Source: Acorus gramineus (taxonomy: Eukaryota; Streptophyta; Magnoliopsida; Acorales; Acoraceae). From it: 64,000 bases of DNA. Numbering within the stretch: position 1 is the stretch's first letter; each line of letters opens with the position of its first letter. The position numbers and the translations under genes are program-made. Shown piece after piece: positions 1 to 10,881 of this stretch. Location: contig CM060855.1 in assembly GCA_030737835.1 (NCBI GenBank), forward strand, positions 7,169,786 through 7,233,785, in the 5' to 3' direction. Below the pieces are notes generated by a model. It was not told the DNA's origin. It made no database searches and worked only from the letters and a program-made list of their open reading frames with translations.

Positions 1-1
1 C

Positions 2-82
2 TACCCACAACACAAATGTCTTAACCTCTATAAACCCTGCTTCAAATGCAAGCAGAAAGGACATCTTCTTGAGTTTGATTGA
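2..82 (+). pseudogene. zinc-knuckle-like coding scrap at window edge
   Basis: The frame starting at base 2 is open to a TGA at 80-82. It encodes a short peptide with a C-x2-C-x4-H arrangement (CFKCKQKGH) like a CCHC zinc knuckle, but the last cysteine is not where it should be (an aspartate precedes the stop). Zinc knuckles occur in transposon and nucleic-acid-binding proteins. With only 26 codons visible at the edge this is probably a transposon scrap, though it could be the end of a gene that begins outside the window. Confidence 0.25.
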
Positions 83-539
83 ATGTCTTAACATCTATAA
101 ACAATAATGATTCTCTGAGGCCCTATATAAGTTTCATAAGATGGTATGAATGTTAATACATGTTTTATCCTTTTTATTTTTTTCGATAACTACTCTCCAT
201 AATCAAATAGTCAGTTACAATTTCCACATTGGACCAGTGCGATGAGTGGAGTATTAATTGTCCGTTTTTTTTTTGTATATACAATTGATTTGTTATTTAT
301 CTATAATAATCTATCATTTTTTTTAGAATACTTTTATTGTTTTTAAAAACACCTAGCAGCATATTAGAAAGTCTTTTTGGATGCTTTTTCAGCCACTGAT
401 TTAAATATTTATATTTTGTTGAATTTGGTGTTTGATGTTAAATTATATTTTATTGGCATGTTCTTTCTTTTTTAATGATATGAAAAAAATCATTTATATT
501 CGTTTAAACATTTCGGTTTTGGTTGAAATTCATCTTAAT

Positions 540-3500
540 AGCTAAATGTGTGTTAACATTTGAAATCACTTACATTTTCAAACTATTTTCAATTTCATAT
601 GCATTAATGTTTAAAGTCAGTTACTTTTGAGAACCTTTTATGCATTTATTTTTTAAAGTTAATTACATTTCATATTAATTTGAACCTTACATGTAAGTTT
701 TTCAAAAGTCATTTACATTTTGTCATTATATATGCATTATATTTTGAAAGTCAGTTACATTTAAAAATGTAACTGATATTTATATGTATTATATAATAAG
801 AATATGGTATATATTTTTTATGATTTGAAAGTCAATTATAATTTAAAATGTAACTGAAGTTTTAGTGCATTATATTTTGTAAGTCAAATTTTTTATCTTA
901 TCTTAATGAATTTATGAGTATTGCAATTCCATACTGGGATTCCTGTTTATATTTAGTTATCTACTGTTTTGGGTCCTTCAGCAATTTTAAATTGAATGTT
1001 ATGCAATTGAAAACGTATTAAATGAAATATACATATTGAAATCAGTTACAATAGCTCAACATTCAATTACATATATAAAAAGCCAGTTACATTTACTAAA
1101 AAGTCTGTTACATTCTTTCATTTTTTTTAGTTACATACACACACATAGAACATTTATTAAAAGTAAGTTACATTCAACAAAAAGTCAGTTACATCCTGAA
1201 ATTGTCTGTAACATAATAAAATAAGTTACATTTATAAAAAATTGGATACATTGTTTTTTGATATCTGTGCAACATGCGTACTGCTATACAGTTACATATA
1301 TAAAAAGTCAGCTACATTCGTCAAAAGGTGAAGGTGGAGGTCGGAGGAAGACTAGAAAAGTAGTCAAACTACCTCTTATATGATAAACAGTGGCGAGAGG
1401 AAATCAAGGGTGGTGATGCCAGTCGCTGTAGATAAGCAGGTCAGTCGAAATGATTTTTTTAACTGGGGAATGTATATAAAAAAAACGGTTGAATTTTTTT
1501 CAAAAAAGGCAGGATGTGTTCCGAAAGGAGGAAAACGTGGGGTATTAAGTGAATGGTAGTATTGTATTTTATCATTTTAACTTTTTGAAAGGTATCCTTA
1601 TTAAGATAAGAGGAAATATTGGATGACAATTAATAAATTCATAGGTGATAGATGTCATAAAAATATTGAAGAATGTAAAACACTGGCTGATAGAAGGAAA
1701 AAAAAAAAAAGCATACAATTTAATGATTGGGCACTGTATAAGAGCTGTATAGTAATCCAACAGCTCAAAAGATAACCTTAATATATATACGTTGAACAAT
1801 AATGTTTTTTAAGCTTCAATTTCACATGTCCTAAATCAAGCCCCATGATTTTGCATTGATATATTGTCTATTATGCCCTTAAGTCATTTGGAAAATCCGG
1901 CAGTTATTTTTTTTTTCCATTTTGGAGCATAATCAATAGCCGATCATTTTTTTTGTTTTGTGTCAACAATTAATGTGATTTTTCAACCACGCACCATGGA
2001 GTATCATCAATTGCCGATCAAATTTTTGATGGATTAAACCATCAAAATTATCTTGGAACCAATTTATTCGATCTTCTGCCATCAGAACCGATTTATACAC
2101 GATGAACACATTGTAGCAGATCCGAAACTTTAATTCTGAGAATTTTGATTACACTGCTTTTTTCTTTTCGAATTGGATCTCCCATCAATGTTTTCCGGAT
2201 CAGGTTTGACAATTGTGTTTCATTATATTATGATCTTATTGGAATGAAAACCATATTCGAAATTAAAATTAATCTTTTTGCGATATCAGAGTCACTCTAT
2301 GTTACATCTTTTCAATTTAGAAAATGAATTTTTTCTTATACATTGATCGTCATATTACATTTTTTAATTTTTTTTTGTTTTAATTTTATAAATGTAACGC
2401 TCAACATTATTACGTTCTGTTTATATATGGTTTGTGTTATGTTTTTGTTATATTTTTTAGATCAAAATTCTCATTTTCTAATTTTTGTTACATTTACGAA
2501 TGTAACAGTCTGAAATGTAGCATTTATCCGTGTATTTGCCTTTCTTTCAATGCAAATAGTAATTTTTGTTATATTTGTTACATTTATAAATGTAACAGTC
2601 AAGGACACGCTTTTTGTAGGGGAATCTACTTCATTTTCTTTAGAAAGCAGTGCACTAGAAGTTGAAATAGATAATTTCAAAAAGCAAAGTACTAAATTAA
2701 TGTTCCATGTGTTGGAATCTCATTTCACACGGAGTTTACGTGTGTTGGAATGTATCAATTTTAATAATATGTAACAGAGTTTACGTGTGTTACATTCGAG
2801 TTCTTAAGGTAACAATCTGTTAAACGTGTTGCATTGGAGATATCTGTTCTATCTTATCATTGTAGTTACATCTACAATAATGTAAATGTAACATATTTTG
2901 TTTGTTACATTTACTTAAAAATAGTAACATTCATTGTAATGTTACATAACTGTTACATTTATATAAATATTTTTACAACACAAGGAAAATTCTAACAAAT
3001 GAATAGCAAATATGAAAATAGCAAATCACAAATGATTTCAATATTTTCATTTCATGAATCCCAAAACATTTGTATGAGCTGTTTGCATCCAAAATTGCAA
3101 ATTGTTTGATTTTCATTCAGACTTGACAAAACATAAAGAGATCAATCGTCAATATGCAATGCAAACAATCTATAATCCTTTTCTGCGTACGTCTTTTTCT
3201 CGTCGTTGATGAATTTCCTTATGAGTCGGGCTCTTATAGCACTGCACATTTCTGGAGTCATTTCTGATAAGATTTCTACTTGAGTAGCGTATTGGGTCAT
3301 AACATGTATGATCACAATTCCACATTTTATGCTACAGTAGAACAAAAACTCCCAATTAGTAAGGTGCCAACTTGTGTTTGACAACAAATTATCATGTAAA
3401 TTAACTTATGTAAAATCTTATTGTTAATGTTACATTCAAGCAAATGTAACAAAATCTTAACATTTCTAATAGAACACACAGTCAATGCACAATTGTTTAC

Positions 3501-3960
3501 AAATATATTGTCTTCAATTGTTTTGTTACATTTTATGAAATGAAAACAAAATTTAAATGTAACATTCTTCAGATTCATGCTATAATGTAACTGAAAATCT
3601 AAAACATCGATGCTTTCTTATGTCAAATGTAAACAGAGTAAACTAAGAATGTTACATTTCACAGAGTTTTACCAATGGAGTGCTACATTCTTTTGAATTA
3701 AACTTTCAGAATCTAATTGAAAGTTACATTTCTAAAATGTTACATATAATGAGGTATAGAATGTATCATTCATAATATTAGTTACATGTAATAAAAAATT
3801 ATGATTGTTACATTTTAGAGAGTTTTATCAATGGATAGTTACATTTTTCTTAAAAACCTCCAAAACCTAATTCGAAGTTACATTTCAAAAGTGTTACATA
3901 TTATGTGGTATAGAATGTTAAATTTGAATTGTTACATACATTTCATCAAAAATTACTCGA
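540..3960. repeat. array of degenerate GTTACATT motifs inside a DNA-transposon relic
   Basis: Several dozen copies of GTTACATT or its complement AATGTAAC are scattered here. Between 600 and 1330 they sit in a longer consensus close to AAAAGTCAGTTACATT at irregular spacing. Further right they often occur as facing pairs, including a perfect 20-bp palindrome at 2577-2596 and a near-palindrome around 2487-2506. No intact gene is present. Together with the Ulp1-like exon at 3142-3331 and a promoter-like segment at 4080-4340, this suggests the subterminal or internal repeats of a degenerate Mutator-type or related element. I could not identify terminal inverted repeats or a target duplication with confidence. 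Confidence 0.6.
3142..3331 (-). pseudogene. Ulp1-like (C48) cysteine protease fragment of a transposon
   Basis: On the minus strand a consensus acceptor (ctactgtag) at about 3332 opens an exon running to a stop at 3142. The peptide contains KCGIVIIHVMTQYA, which resembles the catalytic-cysteine segment of Ulp1/SENP SUMO proteases (usually DCG followed by a hydrophobic stretch), and then an alpha-helical tail containing IRARLIRKFINDEKK. The catalytic His and Asp parts of the domain are not recognisable upstream. Such Ulp1-like domains are carried by some plant Mutator-like (Kaonashi) and CACTA elements. Flanked by GTTACATT repeats and lacking the rest of the domain, it is best read as a dead transposon exon. 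Confidence 0.5.
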
Positions 3961-4079
3961 AACATTGCAATCTCTGTTTATTTACGAATCCATAAATCGT
4001 TAAAACCAAGTCATTCAATAAAAAACTAAATAAATAAAATCTGAAAAGCCAAAAACAAAAGTGCTTACTTATCGTCCTC

Positions 4080-4340
4080 CTTTGTTCGATCTGATGTTCG
4101 AATCTGTTTCAGAACGAAGAAATGATTTGAAACGGGGGGTCTCGACGAAACAATTTAGGGTTTCTTTGAACTCGTTTTGATTGTTTGTTTTGATTTGGAA
4201 GAATTTCATAATTTGAAAGATCGTTTTAGCTCGCCTTAAGAGAGGGTGATGTTTAATTCATGGAGAGAGAAAACCAAGATTTGTTGTTTGGCACGTGCGT
4301 TTTCGATGAGGTTTTATGGGAGGGTATTTTAGATTTTTAC
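4080..4340 (-). other. leader-like segment of the transposon relic, ends in a consensus donor
   Basis: Read on the minus strand this stretch resembles a plant 5' leader: pyrimidine-rich DNA, the motif AAACCCTAAA, then a consensus splice donor (GATAA|GTAAGC) near 4070. It lies upstream of the Ulp1-like exon on the same strand, so it may be the promoter and first non-coding exon of the former transposon gene. No initiation codon with a convincing ORF follows. Confidence 0.3.
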
Positions 4341-4449
4341 TTTGTTACCCTTTTTCAAAAGTGAAATAACAAACCAATAAGGTGTTGACATTTTATGGGG
4401 CCTATGAGTGGGGTCTATATTTTGGGGTCTGGGTATCATCACTGATATG

Positions 4450-4660
4450 TTGAATTATCATTAACCAACAACATATCCTAATTGAATGGTGTTCAACTAC
4501 CTTCTCTAACCCCTAATTTAACCCATCATTTCCAACACTTCATCTCCATCATACACTCCATTTTCAACTCAAATCCCCTTTCCTCCGACCTTAATCAACA
4601 AAATTGCCATCCATGGAAACAAAGAGTTTGGTTCCCAAATTTGAAATATGAACCAGCCAA
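4450..4660 (+). repeat. dispersed repeat, copy 1 (inverted partner at 13838-14045)
   Basis: About 200 bp here matches the reverse complement of 13838-14045 at roughly 80 percent by eye. Both copies contain the run TTCATCTCCATCA, then CTCCATTTTCAACTCAAA and CAATCCATG or CCATCCATGG. Neither carries a conserved ORF. It is a mobile or dispersed repeat of unknown class. The short reading frame across this copy is not supported as a gene because the other copy is not open. Confidence 0.6.
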
Positions 4661-5582
4661 ACCATTAAAAGAGGTAATCTGTTTCACTAACTGAGTTCAA
4701 GTTTTCTCATACTAGGAGAAGATTTATGAAAAAAAAAAAAAACAGTTACCTACCATTAAAAAATTATGGAATACAAAATTTAGAATACGCAATTTACTAC
4801 AAATCATATCAATGCACACAGTTCAGATAAATATAATCACCACCACCCAACAAGAATATAATTGTAACATCTAACAAGGAGAATCGGTTGTAGGCTACCA
4901 TAAAACACGAATCTTTATTTCTATGTTTGCAGTCAACAACAGCCATGTTAAGTTGTGACCTACTCGGGTTTGAGCCCAACCCAAAGTGGAAGTGGGCTAA
5001 GGCCCCACCAATTGCGGCCCGAGCCAGCCCATTCTGGCTGACTCACAAAATCCTTGAGAATCAACAATCTTCTTCAACACTCTCTCTCTCCCTCTCTTTC
5101 TCTCGATCGAATTCTCAACATGTCTTCAAAATAACAGGTACTCTTTGTCTGGATCTTTCGAATCGGGCTGGTTAGATCTCAATCGATCAAAGATCTTCTT
5201 GAAGCATTTGCTCCTTCCTTACAATCTAGGTTTTTGTTTTCAAATGTGGCTTTTGTGAGGACATCAAAGTCGAATCCATCTGGGTTTCCGAAATTAGGGT
5301 CTTTTTTTCCCATGCATTCCATGGTTTAGTAGTCGTCTATGCCACTAAAGGCACGATCTTGAGACCTTTGGAGATCTTTCTAGTTATTATTTCGCGATGT
5401 GATTGATTGTCAATTTTTTCTGCATTTGTTACCATTTTTTTTTTTTGCCGAAATCGGTTCTTTATGATCTGAGTTTATAAATGGGTTGAGCTAAATTTGG
5501 GTGCTGTTGGTGAATTATTAATTGTAGTTGTTGACTATGTATGAAAAATTGAATTTTTTCTCTTTTCATTTGTAGAGAGAAT

Positions 5583-5600
5583 ATGAAAATTGAGGGCTAA
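5583..5600 (+). promoter_or_regulatory. uORF ending in TAATG overlap with the DPMS3 start
   Basis: In the DPMS3 leader a five-codon upstream ORF (MKIEG) starts at 5583. Its TAA stop at 5598-5600 shares its last A with the DPMS3 ATG at 5600-5602 (TAATG). It lies just downstream of a likely leader acceptor (tttgtag at 5571-5575). A second mini-uORF of four codons (MSSK) sits in the probable first leader exon at about 5120, before a donor at 5138. Such stop-start overlap would place a terminating ribosome exactly on the main start. Confidence 0.55.
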
Positions 5601-7611
5601 TGAAGCATATTTTGAAGATCATAGCGTTGTTTGTGGCTGTATCTGCCATTTGGGTTAGCCTTCTCGAGACGTCGCTGATTCCCCATAGCCTTACTTGGTT
5701 GGTGAGTTATAACATAGTCAGAGTGCATTCACATTTTTGAAGGTTTGGAAGAGTGCTCCAATTAGATATTTTCGTACAAATCGATCGAACATGCTTTAGT
5801 CCATTAAATTGTGCGTTTTTTATCTTTAGAATCAGATATATATTTGGCTTTGATAATTCATTACAATCTAAATAATTTTAAAAAAAAGCTAATCCTACTT
5901 ATTTGCACGTATAACATATTTCTCATACAAATACATTTAGAAATTAGTCTAATCATCTTCGTAATTTTACCTTATGTATCTCATATGATTTATGAATGTA
6001 CACATTCCAAACCGAATGGTGCCCTTGCCAAATATGCCGTACATGAACTCTGTGACCATGATTTATAATTGGATTAGTTGTATTCATTTATGTAGATATT
6101 CTTTGATTATTGTGATAAGCCTGTGTTTGTGTTTTTCTTCATTTTGCCTTCCAGCTTCCAATCTACTTTGTCGTTGCATTAGGGTGCTACGGTCTTCTAA
6201 TGGTCGGGATTGGCTTGATGAGGTTTCCAACGTGTCCTCAAGAAGCTATTCTACTTCAAAAGGTCTGTTTTAATGCTTGTTTGGTGATGATCCCTTTGGT
6301 AGATCTAAAGTTTTTCTGTTAAGTGGACATGAACTTTCTATTACATTTTAGTGAATAAAGTATTTTTTGAATTAGGACTTCTTGGATTTTCTTTTGAATC
6401 ACTGGAGGTTTGGATGCTACATTGTTATTCCGGAAGTTTTGTTCATGCACCCAATGCTCCTGTCTTTATGGTTCAGAGCTCCCGTGGTGAAATGTGTAAA
6501 TTTGAATGCTCTGTGTGCAGTGGTCAGACCAACTTTGATAGGACAAGGGAACTTATGAAGTCCTTTACTAAAAAACATTGGGGTCACACAGTCCCATTTG
6601 CAGTCATGCATGAAGTGCCATATATCTCCAACATGATATATATATCTCTAAATGACGCTTGTAATTTTCCACTTCTATAAGTAGGTCCTTTCAATTCATT
6701 GAATCATTTTTGTGAAAGTATTCATTGTTTGAAGTATATATCTTTTTTTTTAAATAAAGCATGTGAGGACTGCATGTGGGGCTGCTTGCGAGATTGTCCC
6801 AATAATTTTCCTACACATTACTTTTCACTAGAATGATAATGGATTGGGTTTTGGGGGTAATCCAACCTGACTTGATCCTGTTGGAGTGGGTATGGGCTCC
6901 CTGAATCACAAACCTGCCCCACCCTCCCCTGAAGTCGATCTGTAAATGCAACTAAGGTGATCCCATCGAAGGGTTAATCAGTTAATTTCTGACTATCAGT
7001 TGGATTCGGAGGAGATCATAGGCCATATATATAGATATTCTCCAATGCAGGCTATATAATAAGGGAATTCTATATTGCTCTAGGTGTGGCTTCTATTTTG
7101 ATTAAGTGCTTGTTTGGAAATGATTAGGCACGCACTCTGGTTTATCAACCCATATTTTGATCAAGTGCTTAGTGAATATCAGGAAATGACTGGTTCTCAT
7201 CCATTGGCAGTCAAGGAGCTTTAGCTGGAGTGATCAGTTCTAAAAGGCCTTATATTGACTAAGTAATGGAATATTATAGAAGTGTCTGCTTGTTTGGAAT
7301 TTGGCAGGCAGTTCATTAGATAATAAAATCTACTTCTTTGCAAAGTTGGTTGTTTGAAACTTTTTATGTGCAGGGGCCTAAGTATTATTGTACAATTTTT
7401 ACTAGTTTTTGTTATTCAACAATGATAATCTCTACTCAGAGAACCTAAGTAATGTGTTTTTAACGCTTATCATGTCTTCTCTTGTTCTTTTTGCTATAGT
7501 TGATGTCGGCTTAAACTGGTTCTCACTTCTCACACAAATTTTCTGTCTCAGGATATATCTGAAGCAAGGGAGTTCTTGAAGCAGCAGGGAATTCATGTCG
7601 ATCCAGAATAA
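5600..7611 (+). CDS. DPMS3: dolichol-phosphate mannosyltransferase subunit 3
   Basis: Small membrane subunit that anchors and stabilises the DPM catalytic subunit in the ER, where dolichol-phosphate mannose is made for N-glycosylation, GPI anchors and C/O-mannosylation. Coding exons are 5600-5701, 6155-6262 and 7552-7611, joined at codon boundaries with GT-AG introns, giving 89 aa, the usual length of plant DPM3. Visible features: N-terminal MKHILKIIALF, hydrophobic segments at about residues 5-25 and 35-58, the conserved stretch LPIYFVVALGCYGLLMVGIG, then FPTCPQEA and a charged C-terminus (DISEAREFLKQQG). A leader intron is likely (donor 5138, acceptor 5575), with transcription probably starting near the CT-rich stretch at 5080-5105. 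The start is the first ATG of the conserved MKHI motif. Family assignment is secure; exon borders are by eye. Confidence 0.93.
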
Positions 7612-8400
7612 AGTTATTGCTTGCTGATTTTACCTCTGATATCAACATTTTTTTAGGTCGATTTTAGAATTGCTTAATTTACTGTACTGGGTATTAATTG
7701 TTTATGCGAAGTTGTTGTGTAGTTGTTTCCAAATTTTGAGGATTTTGAGTTTATACAGAAAGGAACAAAAGAGAACATGGGAAATGTGGTTAGTTGCGAC
7801 CATTAGAAATGTTATTTTTTCCCCTAATTAACAGCTTGGCTTCTGATTATGAGATTATTCAATCACTAATCAACCCATCCTTATTTGTATAAGAAGCTAA
7901 AAAGATTGTCACCCTAATTTATATGATATAAAAAATTTGTATTGCAAAGCAATCTGGACAGCCCACATTTGCAAAAGCCATGCTTTCAAACTCTACATGA
8001 ATTCTTCAGTTTCATTTTCAGACTTCCAAGAATTTTACATACTCAGAGAAGACACGAAGTATAATCTCATCAATTAATCCTGTTAAAGAATAAGAAACAA
8101 TGAATATAACTGAAACATCTCTAAAGAATTACAATACAATTCACCACATGTTGGGATCAACAAATATTACAACACATCGATGAAATACAGCGACATATAG
8201 ATTAACAGCGAATCTTTTTACAACATGGATGATGGACTATTTTCATAAGTCATAGCATCAACATGTATATCTTCGGATGACGCCTTCCATGGATTCAAGG
8301 AGGTATGAGAGAGGAAACCAATGAGCCATAGTAGATCACCACACGTGACACTCTGGGGTTGTTGGAGATGATTTTCAGCATAATTGTCGATGAACTTCTA
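7612..8400. other. 3' UTR territory between convergent genes
   Basis: Downstream of DPMS3 the sequence is AT-rich and non-coding, and presumably holds its 3' UTR and poly(A) site. The right part, near 7950-8405, may be the last non-coding exon of the minus-strand trihelix transcript, since a good acceptor (gaagcag) faces it at 8406-8407. No protein-coding exon is recognisable. Confidence 0.4.
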
Positions 8401-8451
8401 TCAAACTGCTTCAACAATTGAATAAGAGTATTACATCATAAGATCACGTAC

Positions 8452-8516
8452 CTGCGCATCAGTTCGAGTTCCAAGCATCTGTCCTCTCTTCTCCCAAGCT
8501 CTTGATTTGCATTCAC
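8452..8516 (-). other. probable internal 3' UTR exon of the trihelix transcript
   Basis: On the minus strand a 65-nt segment is bounded by a strong acceptor (ctttccag) and a strong donor (gtacgtg), so it looks like a real exon. The trihelix coding exon upstream has a consensus donor (ACT|GTAAGC) only 10 nt after its stop codon, which fits a transcript with introns in the 3' UTR. The exon is open in two frames, so a separate small minus-strand gene cannot be excluded. Confidence 0.4.
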
Positions 8517-9189
8517 CTGGAAAGGTTTGCAGCTGTGAAGCTTAGGAATATGTTCCAACCTAGATAAGCTATTTAATATAAATACATCACTTGCACAATC
8601 AACAATGCGGGTGTAGGAAACAATTTATAGAAAGCCTCACCAACACATTCAAGGAGCCCGGGAACAGTGTTTTCCAGTTAGCTCAGTTGATGTTCATTAG
8701 TGGTAAAAAGAACGTGTGCATCTCTTACGAAAACAAAGATGAGAAAGCAGGAAAAACACATTAAAAGTTTCCCATGAATTAAATAGTTCATCTCGATTCT
8801 TCAAACTACCATTTCTTGTACTTTTAAGTAATTGATATAATTCTCTTTGGACTCTTGGAACAAGGAGTTTGGTATGTTAAAAACATTGATGAGGAGATAT
8901 TCAAAATTCAAATGCTAGTGCAACTGATGAGGAATCAATCATTTCAAAAATATGTATCACAATAAATATATTGGAAGTTCATGAGCATTCAGACCATAAA
9001 TAATCAGTAAGGGCAAATCATATCACAATATTGTGTTTTTTTCACAAAATAGAATATATACGGAATAAAATTAATAGGACCATAGAAGTCGTTGACTCGT
9101 GCCTGCAGAGTAACTGAATTTATCTGAAGGGACGGAAATCAGACCTTCTTGGAGACAAGAATGTCTGGGACAGGATGAGGTCAACCACT

Positions 9190-9565
9190 ATTCTAAAAAT
9201 CCCTTCTAAGCCCCAATTAATCTCCCGCCTAGGCCTAGGTGGTCCCTGTCCGCAACGCTTAGTGCCTAGCCGCTTTTCCAATTAATCCTTAGTTGACTAA
9301 TAAGATATTAAGTTATTTTACATATTATTTCCCTTTTAATTAATTTTTTTATGTTATCCCTATTATGCTTATATTATTAATTTTGTTTTGATATTACTTT
9401 ATTATTATTTTATAGTCTAAAATTATTATTTATGTAATATGTATACATATTATATATATTTATATTCTAAAACGTGATTGATTAATCCCCTATTAATCCT
9501 CCGCCTAACCGATTAATCCCTAGTTCCTCCTGAACTAGTGCCTAGCGCTTTTTCAAACATTAGGT
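9190..9565. repeat. degenerate dispersed repeat (CGCCTAGG / TAGTGCCTAGCGC type)
   Basis: Two related segments at about 9217-9285 and 9478-9560 share ATTAATC, CCGCCTA and TAGTGCCTAGC-GCTTTTTC, separated by a very AT-rich spacer. This is the footprint of a degraded, unclassified plant repeat. No ORF is present. It lies in the presumed 3' UTR intron of the trihelix gene. Confidence 0.4.
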
Positions 9566-10099
9566 CAACCAACAATCGTAACCATTTTTCTTTTTCCAAC
9601 TTCAACTGGAACCAATATTTCAAAAAAAAAAACTTCAACTGGAACCAACACTATTACAATATGAACTTGATTAAACATAGTTTTGTACTCTTTTGAACTT
9701 TATTTCATTATCTGACAAATTAATTATAGCTTTTTGATTGACGCTATTAACATAAATATTGAAGATACAAGAGCATGGGTTCAGAGATTGATCATACATA
9801 ACCACTAATACCAGAAAACAAATTTCTAGAACTGCCATTAACTTTCATGTGATGCATTAAGTTTCCGCTCCTAAAAAAATGGTCATAATGATCCCAGATA
9901 GAGACTTCTAAGCCTCAGATTCTTGCACCATTTTCCACAAAAGCGAACATGCAGTCACTTTCAATTTACAAAATGGGAAAGCGTCGACAAAAAAAAGAGA
10001 GAGATTGCACAAAAACAAATGCAAGAACAAGCCATTCTTAGACACTCACTATGATGGAGTACAAAAGAACACTTCCTATTACGTGCAACACAAACAGAA

Positions 10100-10270
10100 A
10101 TTGCACTCTTTTTCTTTTGAAGTGAATGGTAGGCCTATGCCCTTCCATTAATAAAGGGACTAAGCCCCAAATACAAAGCAAACGGCATAAAGGAAAAACA
10201 AAAACCCAATCTTCGTATAAAAGATATCTACCAAAGATTACAAAAGAAGAAAGCAAAATGCAACTACTCT
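10100..10270 (-). mobile_element. LINE 3'-end remnant
   Basis: Read on the minus strand, this region has the composition of a plant LINE 3' UTR: TTGTAATCTTTGG, then GTATTTGGGGCTTAGTCCC followed by TTTATTAATG and a purine-rich tail. A shorter related pattern ends the LINE remnant at 60515. No reverse-transcriptase sequence is visible next to it, so it would be a strongly 5'-truncated copy. Just beside it (10381-10412) is a C12-A20 homopolymer block. Confidence 0.4.
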
Positions 10271-10881
10271 AAAATAATCAAACACCCGTTCACCAATCGC
10301 ATGCTACCCCCGCGCAATGCATCCCCCAATCCTGAATAAAACAGACCGCAATAATCCATATATTCTCAGAGTACGGTGCTCCCCCCCCCCCCAAAAAAAA
10401 AAAAAAAAAAAACGAATACAGAATTATTGGACTCCGACCAAATTTTGTGCACACTCTTGCCAGCAACACCAGGATTGTATAAACTTGACAGACTTGAGGG
10501 AACATTTTTTCAAGATTCCAACAAATGGCTTATATAGCTATATGATTTGACAATAGATAAACTCACTAGGTTAGCACAAATGAATTGCTAATAATCTTCA
10601 CAATTCCTTCTCAGGAAGACTCAACGATTCATTCGCCAAGAATTAATGAAAAATAAAAAAATTCCACCATAAGACAAAACCACAACAAACAGAAACTAGA
10701 AAGCAAGAAAAAATAATTCTCCCACTTGGTACCCATCCTGGTCACTAGGTTGCGTATATCTCCATACTTTTACCATAGTTGTCACATATGATTTACGCAA
10801 GTGACTATGCAATTGAACAAAAAAAGAAAGCCTTCAATGAAATATCAAAGAAAGAGAGATAAAAAGCTTACAGTTAAGCCT

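Noticed and set aside
4482-4694. 70-codon plus-strand frame
   Set aside because: Lies in a dispersed repeat whose other copy is not open.
6351-6680. 109-codon frame inside DPMS3 intron 2
   Set aside because: No similarity or motif; lies between well-supported exons.
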